Shown: positions 35,252-43,708, counted from the first letter of the stretch. The stretch: DNA of 64,000 nt from Spiro-02 sp034114085 (GCA_034114085.1 JAXEWB010000058.1:10482-74481); one strand, 5' to 3'. Numbers and translations: made by a program. Notes: generated by a model from the letters alone, not told the origin.

Positions 35252-38200
35252 TGTCCTTGTCAAAACTGGCGGTACGCAAACCTACCACCGTACTGATCAT
35301 ATTCATCGTGCTGACGGCGCTGGGCATCTATGCCACGACGCTGTTGCCGATCGACCTGTTCCCGGAAATGGAGATGCCGTACATCGTCGTATCGACGGCA
35401 TATGCCAACGCAAGTCCGGAGGAAGTCGAGGATAAAGTCACCCGCACCCTGGAAAGCTCCCTGTCGGGCATATCCGGCCTGAAGACGATGCAGTCGGTTT
35501 CCAATCAGGGGTCCAGCATGATCATGCTGGAGTTCACTGACGGGACGGACTTGGCGGAAGCGACCAACATGGTCCGTGACCGTATCGACCTGGTCAGGAA
35601 CTATCTTCCGGACGAGGTCACGTCTCCCGTCATCCTGAAGATGGATCCCTCCATGATCCCCATCATGACAATCGCCCTGACCGGTGACCGTTCGTTGGAG
35701 GAACTGAGGCAGATCGCGGAAGATGTCGTTCAACCCCGCCTGGAGCAAATCGAGGGCGTGGCGTCCGTCTCGATCAGCGGTGGCCGGGAGAAGGCGATAG
35801 ACATCGACATCTCCCGCGACAGTCTTGAGGCGTATGGACTGACGATCACGCAGGTCGGGCAGATGCTCGCCGCGCAGAACATCCGTTCCGCCAGCGGCAC
35901 CGTCACCGAGAGCGGGGTGGACTACAGCGTCACCACCAGCGGGCAGTTCCAGTCGCTGGACGATATCCGCAACACCGTGGTGGCCTACAAGGCGGGAACT
36001 CCCGCCGCGACCGGCGTGGAGGTGCATCGTATCCTGCTGGGGGACATAGCCGAGGTTTCCGAAGGGTACAAGCCGATCAGCAGCTACGCCTATCTCAATG
36101 GCTCTCCCTGCGTGCTGCTTTCGGTGCAGAAACAGAGCAGCAAGAACTCGGTACAGACCGTCGAGCAGATTCGTAAGGAGATGCCGGGTATTCTGGAAAA
36201 CCTGTCCGCAGGCGTTGAGCTGGCGGAGACTTCCAACACTACCGACATCATCAATGAAGCGATCTCGACCGTTCTCGATTCCGCGATCCAGGGCGCGGTC
36301 CTGGCTATCCTCGTGCTGCTGTTCTTCCTCCGGAGCTTCAAGAGTACCGGTATCATCGGCCTGACGATTCCCGTCTCGCTGATCGTGACGTTGGGGATCA
36401 TGTATTTCGCCGGCCATACCCTGAACATGATGACCTTGGCGGGGCTGGCGCTCGGCGTCGGCATGCTGGTCGACAACTCGATCGTCATATTGGAGAACAT
36501 CTACAGCTATCGCGAGAAAGGCGCGAAGGCGGATGTCGCCGCGATTCTCGGTTCCCAGGAAATGACCATGGCGATCACCAGTAGTACGCTGACCACGATC
36601 TGCGTATTTCTGCCGATGATCATGTTCGGCTCCCGATTGGGAATGATGAAGCAGGTCTTCTTGGGCCTCGCTTTTACCGTCGTCATTTCGTTGGTATGCA
36701 GCCTGCTGTTCGCCATTGTACTTGTTCCCGTACTCGCTTCTAAATACTTGAAGCTGGAGAACGTCAAGAAACGCAATAAAAAAGGCTTGAACAAGGTCAT
36801 GACCCGTTTCTTCGATGCGGTTGACAATGGCTATTCCAAGGCGGTGCGGTTCTCGGTACGCCATAAGTTGCTGATTGTCGCCATCGTACTGGTCGCATTG
36901 GTTCTGAGCGTGATGGCGATACCCCGCATCGGCTTCGTCTATATGCCGGAGCAGGAGGATACTACCCTTACCATCAACCTGACGATGCCCCAGGGAACCA
37001 ATATAGAAGTGACGAACGAGACAATATGTACGTTTGAGACACTCGTTCAGAAAAATATTTCTGGGGTGAAGAGCAGTACGGTTTCCATCGGAGGAACGTC
37101 GCTCATGGGGGGCGGGACGAATAGCGCGACGCTAACTTTGTCGTTCTATTCACCTGAAGAACGGAAAGGTTTCGATGTCGCTCAGGTCGCCGCATGGGAT
37201 ACGGTGAACTCCGCCAAGGAGAAGGTCCGGCCACTGTTCAATGTATTCCCCGGAGCCGATTTCACCATTTCCAGTTCTTCTCTGAACAGTATCAGCGGCG
37301 GAGGCGTGGATATCGCCGTCAAGGGCGATGACATGGATGCCGTCCGCGCCATGACCCAGCAAATAAAGACCTTGTTGCAGGAAGAGGGGGGCGAGTTCGT
37401 CACCGACGTCCAGACCTCCATGACCGAAGGTCTGCCGCAGGTGGAGCTGGTGATCGACCGTGAGCGGATGTATGCCCTCGGTCTGACGATAGCGGGAGTC
37501 AATTCCGAGTTGAAGGCGAACATAGACGGCCTGACGGTCGGCAGATACTATAAGGGCGGGGAGGAAACCGACATTATCATCGGACTTCCCGACTCTGACA
37601 AGGCGCAACTGGTCGATCTGGAGCAGGTTTCCGTAACCAACGGCAATGGTACGAAGATTCCTCTCTCCAACTTCGCCACGTATGTGGAAACCACTTCCCC
37701 GACCTCGATTCTCAGGGAGAACCAGGCCCGTTCCATCCACGTTACCGCGCTGCCTGCGCCGGGCATGAGCATCGACCAGGTTCAGAAGCAGGTCGAAAAC
37801 CTGATCAACACGCGGATTCCGGCTGATGATTCGGTGTTCATCACCTTCGGCGGCGACTACCAGATGCTCACGGAGGGACTTGAGACTTTCTTCCTGATCA
37901 TCATCATGGCGATCATACTTGTGTTCGCCGTCATGGCCAGTCAGTTTGAATCCTTCAAGGATCCGTTCATCGTCCTGTTCACCATTCCGCTGTCGATTGT
38001 CGGCATTGTGGTCGTCTATCTGCTGATGGGCAAGACGTTGAGCATGATCACCGCTATCGGCGCGTTGATTCTGGTAGGAATCATCGTCAACAACGGTATT
38101 GTCCTGATCGACTACATGAATCTGCTTCGCAAGCGCGGCTATGGGCTTGAGGATGCCTGTGTCGCCGCGGCGAAAAGCCGCCTGCGCCCGATCCTCATGA

Positions 38201-38784
38201 CCACGCTGACCACTGTGCTGGCGCTGGTCCCCATGACATTCTCCTCCAGCGGCAATGCCGCGTTGGTTCAGCCCATCGGCATGACGGTTCTTGGCGGTCT
38301 TTCTTTCGGGACGCTGATGACGTTGTTCCTGATGCCCGTACTCTATTACCTATTCAACTATGGCAAGGACAAACGGATGCGGAAGAAGAGAAAAATCATG
38401 GAAGCGGCGGCAGAGGCTTCGGTCTACGATGTCCTGCGGACATCCTCCGTCGATGGAACGACGACGGCAACGGCTGTGGATGCCGCCAATTCATCCAAGT
38501 CCGGCGAGGATTCTTCTCTTGAAAAGAATGACGTATCCGCGAAGGCTGCCGTTCCAAGCGCTGCCGTTCCAAGCGCAGCCATTCCAAGCGCAGCCATTCC
38601 AAGCGCTGCCATTCCAAGCGCTGCCGTTCCAGATGAGGTCGTCCCTGATGGCGATGTTCCAGCTTCCCATCCTATATTGGAGTCTTCTGGACAATCCGGG
38701 GCCGATAACGATTCCCGGACGATGATTTCCGGACATTCCGTCAAATGGTCGAACCCCGGTGACGGCAAGGAGGACAAGCGATGA
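35251..38784 (+). CDS. RND family multidrug efflux pump with repetitive C-terminal tail (BesB-like)
   Basis: 1177 residues, against about 1030 for most AcrB-type pumps. It has twelve expected membrane helices with two large periplasmic loops. Helix 4 reads ALGVGMLVDNSIVILEN, so the proton-relay pair is Asp-Asn rather than Asp-Asp, common in non-proteobacterial members. The core ends near NYGKDKRMRKKRK (about residue 1048); about 130 extra cytoplasmic residues follow, containing six AA(V/I)PS units and a charged end. The pump exports drugs or lipophilic compounds through the adaptor and channel encoded just upstream. The start overlaps the adaptor stop (TGATG), and the end overlaps the PG0541-like gene by 4 bases. 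Confidence 0.92.
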   Translation: MSLSKLAVRKPTTVLIIFIVLTALGIYATTLLPIDLFPEMEMPYIVVSTAYANASPEEVEDKVTRTLESSLSGISGLKTMQSVSNQGSSMIMLEFTDGTDLAEATNMVRDRIDLVRNYLPDEVTSPVILKMDPSMIPIMTIALTGDRSLEELRQIAEDVVQPRLEQIEGVASVSISGGREKAIDIDISRDSLEAYGLTITQVGQMLAAQNIRSASGTVTESGVDYSVTTSGQFQSLDDIRNTVVAYKAGTPAATGVEVHRILLGDIAEVSEGYKPISSYAYLNGSPCVLLSVQKQSSKNSVQTVEQIRKEMPGILENLSAGVELAETSNTTDIINEAISTVLDSAIQGAVLAILVLLFFLRSFKSTGIIGLTIPVSLIVTLGIMYFAGHTLNMMTLAGLALGVGMLVDNSIVILENIYSYREKGAKADVAAILGSQEMTMAITSSTLTTICVFLPMIMFGSRLGMMKQVFLGLAFTVVISLVCSLLFAIVLVPVLASKYLKLENVKKRNKKGLNKVMTRFFDAVDNGYSKAVRFSVRHKLLIVAIVLVALVLSVMAIPRIGFVYMPEQEDTTLTINLTMPQGTNIEVTNETICTFETLVQKNISGVKSSTVSIGGTSLMGGGTNSATLTLSFYSPEERKGFDVAQVAAWDTVNSAKEKVRPLFNVFPGADFTISSSSLNSISGGGVDIAVKGDDMDAVRAMTQQIKTLLQEEGGEFVTDVQTSMTEGLPQVELVIDRERMYALGLTIAGVNSELKANIDGLTVGRYYKGGEETDIIIGLPDSDKAQLVDLEQVSVTNGNGTKIPLSNFATYVETTSPTSILRENQARSIHVTALPAPGMSIDQVQKQVENLINTRIPADDSVFITFGGDYQMLTEGLETFFLIIIMAIILVFAVMASQFESFKDPFIVLFTIPLSIVGIVVVYLLMGKTLSMITAIGALILVGIIVNNGIVLIDYMNLLRKRGYGLEDACVAAAKSRLRPILMTTLTTVLALVPMTFSSSGNAALVQPIGMTVLGGLSFGTLMTLFLMPVLYYLFNYGKDKRMRKKRKIMEAAAEASVYDVLRTSSVDGTTTATAVDAANSSKSGEDSSLEKNDVSAKAAVPSAAVPSAAIPSAAIPSAAIPSAAVPDEVVPDGDVPASHPILESSGQSGADNDSRTMISGHSVKWSNPGDGKEDKR
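38545..38634 (+). repeat. 15-bp minisatellite, six copies, inside the RND gene
   Basis: The unit GCTGCCGTTCCAAGC repeats six times with single-base changes (GTT/ATT, GCT/GCA); the last copy differs at its end. It encodes AAVPS/AAIPS pentads. Copy number can change without frameshift because the unit is a multiple of three. Confidence 0.9.
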
Positions 38785-39074
38785 AGATGAAACGGATGGA
38801 CATCATACTGAGCCAGGCTCTTGAAGAGGATTTTATCTATCAATGCCAGTTGCTCCACGTCGCGGACAAGTATACGAAGGTTCCTGATGTGATGGGGCGC
38901 GGTTGCTGCAATCCCAAGATGGGCGACAGCGTGTGGCCGCAATTGAATTCCTGGTACATGATGGTCGTTTCCGACGACGACGCCTTCAAGTTGAAGAAAC
39001 TTGTCGAAAGCCTGCGCCGGGAATATCCCGACGAGGGAATCGGTTGCTTTGAGTCCGAAGTCGAGGTGCTGTAG
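38781..39074 (+). CDS. PG0541-like transporter-associated small protein
   Basis: 97 residues, soluble, with a ferredoxin-like alpha/beta appearance similar to P-II relatives. A GRGCCNPKMGDSVWPQLN segment forms the probable loop. Proteins of this type are found next to RND pumps and are thought to tune them; the mechanism is not established. The ATG overlaps the pump stop (ATGA). Two cysteines side by side (CC) and one near the C-terminus could bind metal (guess). A terminator follows 31 bases after the stop, closing the operon. Confidence 0.75.
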   Translation: MKMKRMDIILSQALEEDFIYQCQLLHVADKYTKVPDVMGRGCCNPKMGDSVWPQLNSWYMMVVSDDDAFKLKKLVESLRREYPDEGIGCFESEVEVL

Positions 39075-39104
39075 ACCTCCTCTGGCATAGCCGGTTTGCT
39101 CATA

Positions 39105-39159
39105 GGGGGCTGTCGCATGGCGTTGGGTGAAAATGCTCGCGGGTGCGATGGCCCCTTTT
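39105..39159 (+). terminator. Intrinsic terminator of the efflux operon
   Basis: GGGGC (39106-39110) and TCGCA (39113-39117) pair with TGCGA (39144-39148) and GCCCC (39151-39155), with a TG/TG mismatch between; TTTT follows. Confidence 0.7.
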
Positions 39160-39384
39160 GCTATACGGACACAAAATATCCACTTGCATCGTCCTTTGCG
39201 ATTGACTTTTTTTTGCATGCAAGGGAAGTCTGTTGTTCATATGAGTTTGATGCCATGGGGATGATTAAGTCCGCAAAGGCCGCCTATCCACCTTCCTGGA
39301 AGCAGGTTCGCCACCTTGAGACCCCTTTTGCGCACCAGAAATCTGCACGCCGCCACCCCAGGGAAAAGCGGATGGCGGCCACGG
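39160..39384. other. Intergenic region between convergent units, no gene seen
   Basis: It has an AT-rich start, then GC-rich sequence. A GCCGCCA/TGGCGGC pair at about 39351-39381 could form a hairpin after mntP, but there is no T run. Confidence 0.4.
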
Positions 39385-39945
39385 TCAACCAAATACTCCC
39401 AGATGCTCCAGCAATATTTTGAGACCCATCAGAATCAGTATGATACCGCCGAGAAGCTCCGCCTTGGATTTGTACTTGGCGCCGAACACATTGCCGATCT
39501 TGACGCCCGCGGCGGAGAATAAGAACGTAATTGCGCCGATTGAGCAGACGGCGGGGATAATGTCCACCTGCAAGAACGCGAAGGAAATCCCGACGGCCAG
39601 CGCGTCGATGCTGGTGGCGACGGCCAGCGGCAGCATAGTCTTGAAACTGAAGGAATCGTTGCAGCATTCCTCCTGTGAACGAGATTCCCGTATCATGTTG
39701 AACCCGATCAAGCCAAGGAGGGCGAAAGCAACCCAATGATCGACATTGGTAATCAGGGTTTGAAATTGGATGCCGAGCAAGTACCCTGATGCGGGCATCA
39801 GGGCTTGGAATCCTCCGAAGTAGAGACCCGCTATCAACATGTGCCTGATGCTGACCTTCTGAACCGAAAGCCCTTTGCAGACTGAAACCGCGAAGGCGTC
39901 CATTGAAAGACCGACAGCGATGACGATTAATTCTCCAATGCCCAT
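39385..39945 (-). CDS. mntP: Manganese efflux pump MntP
   Basis: A 186-residue membrane protein with six helices. The two family repeats are visible: GLSMDAFAVSVCKG with D16 in the first half and VATSIDALAVGISF in the second, whose aspartates bind the metal. MntP exports Mn(II) and protects against excess. AGGAGG stands close before the ATG. The leader carries a yybP-ykoY manganese riboswitch and a terminator, which makes the assignment to manganese firm. A cysteine pair near residues 113-114 (EECCND) in a loop is unusual. Confidence 0.93.
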   Translation of the reverse strand: MGIGELIVIAVGLSMDAFAVSVCKGLSVQKVSIRHMLIAGLYFGGFQALMPASGYLLGIQFQTLITNVDHWVAFALLGLIGFNMIRESRSQEECCNDSFSFKTMLPLAVATSIDALAVGISFAFLQVDIIPAVCSIGAITFLFSAAGVKIGNVFGAKYKSKAELLGGIILILMGLKILLEHLGVFG

Positions 39946-39985
39946 CCTGTCCTCCTAGAGGTGGTTTTCCGGTGGCAGACGGCAT

Positions 39986-40022
39986 AAAAAAAAGACCCAT
40001 CTGTCATCCACAGATAAGTCTC
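39986..40022 (-). terminator. Riboswitch-controlled terminator in the mntP leader
   Basis: On the minus strand a 12-bp stem (AGACTTATCTGT with ACAGATGGGTCT, two G-U pairs), a 5-base loop and nine T residues lie between the aptamer and the mntP start. Mn(II) binding upstream is expected to prevent it forming. Confidence 0.85.
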
Positions 40023-40034
40023 GTCATTTAAAAC

Positions 40035-40120
40035 AAAGCCAGGAAACAAGGTCGTCTCCAGTATGTTGACTCCGCCACGCCGTCAGGCGCTGACTACTCC
40101 CTTACGCACCGCCTTACAAT
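40035..40120 (-). ncRNA. yybP-ykoY (manganese) riboswitch aptamer
   Basis: Read on the minus strand, both conserved loops of the class are present: AAGGGAGTAGTC (40103-40092) and GAGTCAACATACT (40072-40060). A GCGCC/GGCG hairpin lies between them, and an AAGG/CCTT closing stem surrounds them. This class senses Mn(II) and commonly sits before mntP. Exact ends are estimated. Confidence 0.87.
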
Positions 40121-40144
40121 TGCATGCCTATCAAGGTTTGTCAA
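40116..40144 (-). promoter_or_regulatory. Putative promoter of the mntP leader
   Basis: On the minus strand TTGACA (40144-40139) is followed after 17 bases by AATTGT, a poor -10. Position fits the start of the riboswitch RNA. Confidence 0.4.
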
Positions 40145-40269
40145 GTATCGATGTCCGTTATCCTCCGTTTGTTCGCAGTTGTCCCTTCTTGTTGTGTTGT
40201 AACTGTTGATAGCACAATGATGATGATGTATATTAGGGCTGTTGCGTCGGAATTATGGAGGCCGAATGA

Positions 40270-40698
40270 ATGAAGATAACATCCAGGTTCACTGTGGCGG
40301 TTCATACTTTGCTTGCGATACATACGTTCGGCAAGGACTATAAGACGACCTCTGAATTCATCGCATCCAGCGTTAACGTGAATCCCGTGATCATCCGCCG
40401 TACTCTCGGATCGTTGAAAGAGGCCGGAATCGTAGATGTCAAGGCGGGGAGCGGGGGAGCGAGTATCATCAAGCCGCTGAAAGACATCACATTGCTGGAC
40501 GTCTACAAGGCTGTAGACAGTGTCGAGGACGGACTGTTCAACTTCCACGACAACCCGAATCCAGCGTGTCCCGTCGGCAAAAACATACATGCGGTGCTGG
40601 ACGGGCATCTTCTGGACGCCCAGGCGGCCATGGAGCGGAAGCTGCGGGAAACCACGTTCGCGGATCTTGTGCGGGAGCTCGACGGCAGGATCGGATAA
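40270..40698 (+). CDS. Rrf2 family transcription regulator
   Basis: 142 residues. The winged HTH (TTSEFIASSVNVNPVIIRRTLGSLKEAG, shown in part) and the wing KAGSGGA are typical of Rrf2. Only one cysteine (NPACPVG) is present, so an iron-sulfur cluster of the IscR/NsrR kind is unlikely; redox sensing by the single cysteine, as in YwnA-like members, is possible. GGAGG is 10 bases before the ATG. It precedes the macrodomain/sirtuin pair, whose promoter carries GTTGTAA boxes also present upstream of this gene, so it is the likely regulator of that pair and of itself. Confidence 0.85.
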   Translation: MKITSRFTVAVHTLLAIHTFGKDYKTTSEFIASSVNVNPVIIRRTLGSLKEAGIVDVKAGSGGASIIKPLKDITLLDVYKAVDSVEDGLFNFHDNPNPACPVGKNIHAVLDGHLLDAQAAMERKLRETTFADLVRELDGRIG

Positions 40699-40805
40699 CG
40701 ACATCCCCAGTGCGTGCGGCGGGCTTTTTGAGCGCGACGGTACAGCTTCGCGTTGACTGCCCGCGGTACTTTCAGAATCTATCGTTAGGTTCGATAGCGT
40801 GACTA

Positions 40806-40835
40806 TTGACATTACAACGGAGGGCGGCGTATAGT
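40806..40835 (+). promoter_or_regulatory. Promoter of the macrodomain/SirTM operon
   Basis: TTGACA and TATAGT are 18 bases apart. The predicted leader is about 175 bases long. Confidence 0.65.
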
Positions 40836-40850
40836 ATGCTATGTTGTAAT
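40811..40850. promoter_or_regulatory. Inverted repeat ATTACAAC / GTTGTAAT around the promoter
   Basis: Perfect 8-bp arms at 40811-40818 and 40843-40850 bracket the spacer and -10 box. A third copy, GTTACAAC, is at 40858-40865, and GTTGTAA is at 40196-40202 before the Rrf2 gene. A separate palindrome CTATCG-N7-CGATAG lies at 40779-40797. These are likely operators. Confidence 0.55.
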
Positions 40851-41018
40851 TCATATAGTTACAACAAGTGGCTTGCCATGTGTGTTCCATCATATTCTCA
40901 ATGGGGAGCGAAGCAATGGCTGGAACGGCGAAACCGCTGCGGGGAAATCTTGCGAGACAGTGCCGCCACCAATACTCGGCCGCCTATCGTGGATATGGGC
41001 AATCAGGAGGCTCGTACA

Positions 41019-41795
41019 ATGAATATCTCCATTCTTGATAGATTGCTTGAGATTCTCTATGCGGAACGGAATGAAAGCGTTCCGCAGGATCTTTCCGACG
41101 CTGAAAAGGCGCTCCATTTTCGTGCCTTGTGCAATGTACGCCCCCCAAAACCGGTATCGGATGTTTTTTTGCGGTTGCAGGACGCCTATCTTTCCGAAAC
41201 GGCGCGTCAACGAGGCACCGTTTCCTTATCGGAAATCAGTTTTATAGGAAATGTAGGACTGTGGCGCGGAGATATTACGCGGTTGAAAGTCGATGCGATC
41301 ATGAACGCCTGCAATCCAGCCTTGCTGGGTTGCTTCCATCCATTGCATGACTGTATCGACAATGTCATCCATTCCAACGCCGGCGTTCAGGTGAGGCTGG
41401 ACTGCAACAAGCTGATGCAGGGGGGCCTGGAGCCGAACGGTGAAGTCGAAGTGACGAAAGCATACAATCTTCCAAGCCGATATATCTTCCACACCGTCGG
41501 CCCCATCGTCCAGGACCGTGTGACTGACGGCAACCGGAACGATCTGCGAAGATGCTACCGGTCCTGTCTGAGAAAAGCCGGAGAGATGGGGCTGGGCAGC
41601 TTCGCCTGTTGTTGTATTTCTACAGGCGTGTATCGTTTTCCTCAGGAATTGGCGGCAAGCATCGCGGTCGGGACCGTCAGGGACTGGTTGGAGGAAACAG
41701 GATTGGAATTGAAGGTGGTGTTCAATGTTTTTACAGAAAAGGACTATGCGATCTATAGACGGCTCCTTACGACGAATAGAGCTTCTCTCCATTGA
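41019..41795 (+). CDS. Zn-dependent macrodomain protein (protein-ADP-ribose hydrolase)
   Basis: 258 residues from the ATG at 41019, which has AGGAGG 8 bases upstream. After a helical N-terminal 75 residues comes a macrodomain: GNVGLWRGDITRLKVDAIMNACNP binds ADP-ribose (motif quoted in part), and the insertion LLGCFHPLHDCIDNVIH with C105, H110 and C112 is the zinc site that marks the SauMacro/SpyMacro subclass. These enzymes remove mono-ADP-ribose put on by a SirTM sirtuin. The sirtuin gene overlaps its 3' end by 50 bases. In Staphylococcus and Streptococcus the pair comes with a GcvH-like carrier and a lipoate ligase, which are not found here. Confidence 0.9.
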   Translation: MNISILDRLLEILYAERNESVPQDLSDAEKALHFRALCNVRPPKPVSDVFLRLQDAYLSETARQRGTVSLSEISFIGNVGLWRGDITRLKVDAIMNACNPALLGCFHPLHDCIDNVIHSNAGVQVRLDCNKLMQGGLEPNGEVEVTKAYNLPSRYIFHTVGPIVQDRVTDGNRNDLRRCYRSCLRKAGEMGLGSFACCCISTGVYRFPQELAASIAVGTVRDWLEETGLELKVVFNVFTEKDYAIYRRLLTTNRASLH

Positions 41796-42633
41796 ACTTG
41801 AACGTGCCGACGCTATTCTGATTGGCGCGGGGTCCGGACTTTCTTCCGCAGCGGGGCTGACCTATTCCGGTGAACGTTTCGATGCATACTTCACTGATTT
41901 TCGGGATCGGTATGGCATACATGATATGTATTCCGGTGGATTCTACCCATACCGTTCGTTGGAGGAATACTGGGCTTGGTGGAGTCGTCATATCTTTGTA
42001 AACCGCTACATGGATACCCCGAAGCCCGTATACCGACGACTGTTGGAACTTGTGGAGGAAAAGGATTATTTCGTGCTTACCACCAATGTCGACCACTGCT
42101 TCCAGAAGGCGGGCTTTGACAAGCGCCGTCTCTTCTATACACAGGGTGACTACGGTTTGTGGCAATGCTCAAAAGCCTGCCATGACAAGACGTACGACAA
42201 CGAAGCCGCTGTACGGAAAATGGTTGAATCACAGGAGGGCATGCGGATTCCTTCATCTTTGATTCCCTATTGCCCGGTATGCGGCAAACCCATGGCGATG
42301 AACCTGCGTGTGGACGATACGTTTGTAGAGGACGCGGGATGGCATGAGGCGGCGACACGCTATGCCCGGTTCCTGAACGAACGGAACAATGCCCGCGTTT
42401 TGTTTCTGGAACTAGGCGTTGGAGGGAATACGCCATCGATCATCAAGTTTCCCTTCTGGAGCATGGCTCGCCGGTGGCCGGACTCCGTATATGCCTGCGT
42501 CAATCAGGGGGAAGCCTATGCTCCTGACGACATCGCCGCAAAATCCATATGCATCGATGGAGACATCTGTGCCGTTCTTGCGGAACTATCGTCATCCCGC
42601 GAAGCTCGCCATACTTCATTGAATCATTCCTGA
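41746..42633 (+). CDS. Class M sirtuin (SirTM, protein ADP-ribosyltransferase)
   Basis: 295 residues from the ATG at 41746 (AAAAGGA just upstream; an ATG at 41725 is an alternative). The NAD-binding GAGSGLSSAAG loop and TTNVD motif (N114) are present. The catalytic histidine position of deacetylase sirtuins is glutamine (YTQGDYG, Q133), the SirTM hallmark, so ADP-ribosylation rather than deacetylation is expected. Four zinc cysteines are seen: C141 and C145 (CSKAC) and C176 and C179 (CPVC). The known SirTM target is a lipoylated GcvH-like protein; no such gene is in the window, so the target is open. It shares an operon with the macrodomain protein that would reverse the modification. Confidence 0.9.
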   Translation: MRSIDGSLRRIELLSIELERADAILIGAGSGLSSAAGLTYSGERFDAYFTDFRDRYGIHDMYSGGFYPYRSLEEYWAWWSRHIFVNRYMDTPKPVYRRLLELVEEKDYFVLTTNVDHCFQKAGFDKRRLFYTQGDYGLWQCSKACHDKTYDNEAAVRKMVESQEGMRIPSSLIPYCPVCGKPMAMNLRVDDTFVEDAGWHEAATRYARFLNERNNARVLFLELGVGGNTPSIIKFPFWSMARRWPDSVYACVNQGEAYAPDDIAAKSICIDGDICAVLAELSSSREARHTSLNHS

Positions 42634-42676
42634 TGATGAATTCGTCCAGCCGTTTCCTGTGTGCATGGCAAGTGTA

Positions 42677-43378
42677 TCATTTCGCCAGGCCGTAGCTTAT
42701 GTCGATTCTCCGGCAGATTTCTTCAATCGGTACGGAACCATCCAGACATATCGTGTACCAGTGGTTTTTGTTCATATGGTAGCCGGGGAAAAATCGCTTG
42801 AGGTCTATTATGGTCGCCGCGTCGTTGACGGGCATGCGCAAGTCGAGGATGTCGACGGTTTCATCGGAGTTACAGCCAAGTTTCCGTTTAGGCACCGCCA
42901 ACAGGGCGGCATACCACTTGCTTGTGTCTTTCCTCCGGAAAATCGCATTGTCCGGGAATCGCTTCCACAAAAATTCCAGCGTATCCTGATATGTTTCCCG
43001 GACATACTGGATGATGTCCTTCGCCTCCTCGCTAGCGAAACAGTCCGGCTCGAAGCATTGTTCCGCGATGGCGCGCAGGATAGTTTCGTATTCTTCCTTT
43101 ACTCGCCCCACGAACGCGCCGGTAGTCCCCTGTATGCGGTGTAGTATGTATTCATCCTCAGAGTCGAATTCCCGTAGCACGGTGCTGACTTCTCCAGTTT
43201 CCGCAATGGAGACCGTCATGGTGAATTGCCCGTCCATGATGTCCGTGGAATATACATACCGGTCATCTTGCCGAGTAAAACCGAAAGGAGACAGTTTTTG
43301 CGGGTTGAGTTTTTTTCTTTGAAATACAGGATGTACTGAAACTTCCGCCGCGCCGTGCGGCTTGCCCTGTTCTTTCAT
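42677..43378 (-). CDS. MmcQ/YjbR family protein
   Basis: 233 residues. The C-terminal 115 residues match the MmcQ/YjbR fold (DNAIFRRKDTSKWYAALLAVP, LDLRMP, FFPGYHMNKNHWYTICLDGSVP as the typical KxHW end; segments quoted in part). The N-terminal half is an extra domain that resembles a SecC/stress-type module often fused to this family. Function is unproven; a DNA-binding role was proposed from the fold. AAAGGAG is 13 bases before the ATG, rather distant. A palindrome lies about 60 bases upstream. It converges on the sirtuin gene. Confidence 0.8.
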   Translation of the reverse strand: MKEQGKPHGAAEVSVHPVFQRKKLNPQKLSPFGFTRQDDRYVYSTDIMDGQFTMTVSIAETGEVSTVLREFDSEDEYILHRIQGTTGAFVGRVKEEYETILRAIAEQCFEPDCFASEEAKDIIQYVRETYQDTLEFLWKRFPDNAIFRRKDTSKWYAALLAVPKRKLGCNSDETVDILDLRMPVNDAATIIDLKRFFPGYHMNKNHWYTICLDGSVPIEEICRRIDISYGLAK

Positions 43379-43654
43379 CGGAATCTACGCTCCTTTTGGC
43401 GATTCCCTGTATTCCGACGGTGCGAAAGCCCGTCGTGGAAAAATTTTCCACACAAACGATTATGTATGCCGTCCCATAGAAAAGTCAATGAAACGGCGGC
43501 CAAGTCTGTGAACCGTACATCTGTAAAGTCCAAATTCCAAGACCGCCATACACCCGATAGTACGGCTATGAAAAGGTATTCCTATCCCTCCCCGGTTGAC
43601 CGGTTCGAGATATGTTCTTGAGAGATCTATTGGCATTGATTCAATAGCATAATA
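43379..43654. other. Intergenic region between divergent genes
   Basis: About 275 bases between the MmcQ/YjbR gene (minus) and the MarR gene (plus). It holds the palindrome GTGGAAAA-A-TTTTCCAC at 43435-43451 and operator-like sequence near 43643-43658. No coding frame is supported. Confidence 0.5.
43435..43451. promoter_or_regulatory. Palindrome GTGGAAAA-A-TTTTCCAC
   Basis: A perfect 8-bp inverted repeat with a one-base centre, 57 bases before the MmcQ/YjbR start. It is an operator candidate; the binding protein is unknown. Confidence 0.4.
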
Positions 43655-43683
43655 TTGACTTGGGACGATATATCCACTACATA
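43655..43683 (+). promoter_or_regulatory. Promoter of the MarR-MATE unit
   Basis: TTGACT and TACATA are 17 bases apart. The -35 overlaps TCAATA-N6-TATTGA (about 43641-43658), whose core resembles the palindrome before the MATE gene. Confidence 0.55.
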
Positions 43684-43708
43684 TATATATCATATATAGG
43701 CAGAGGTG

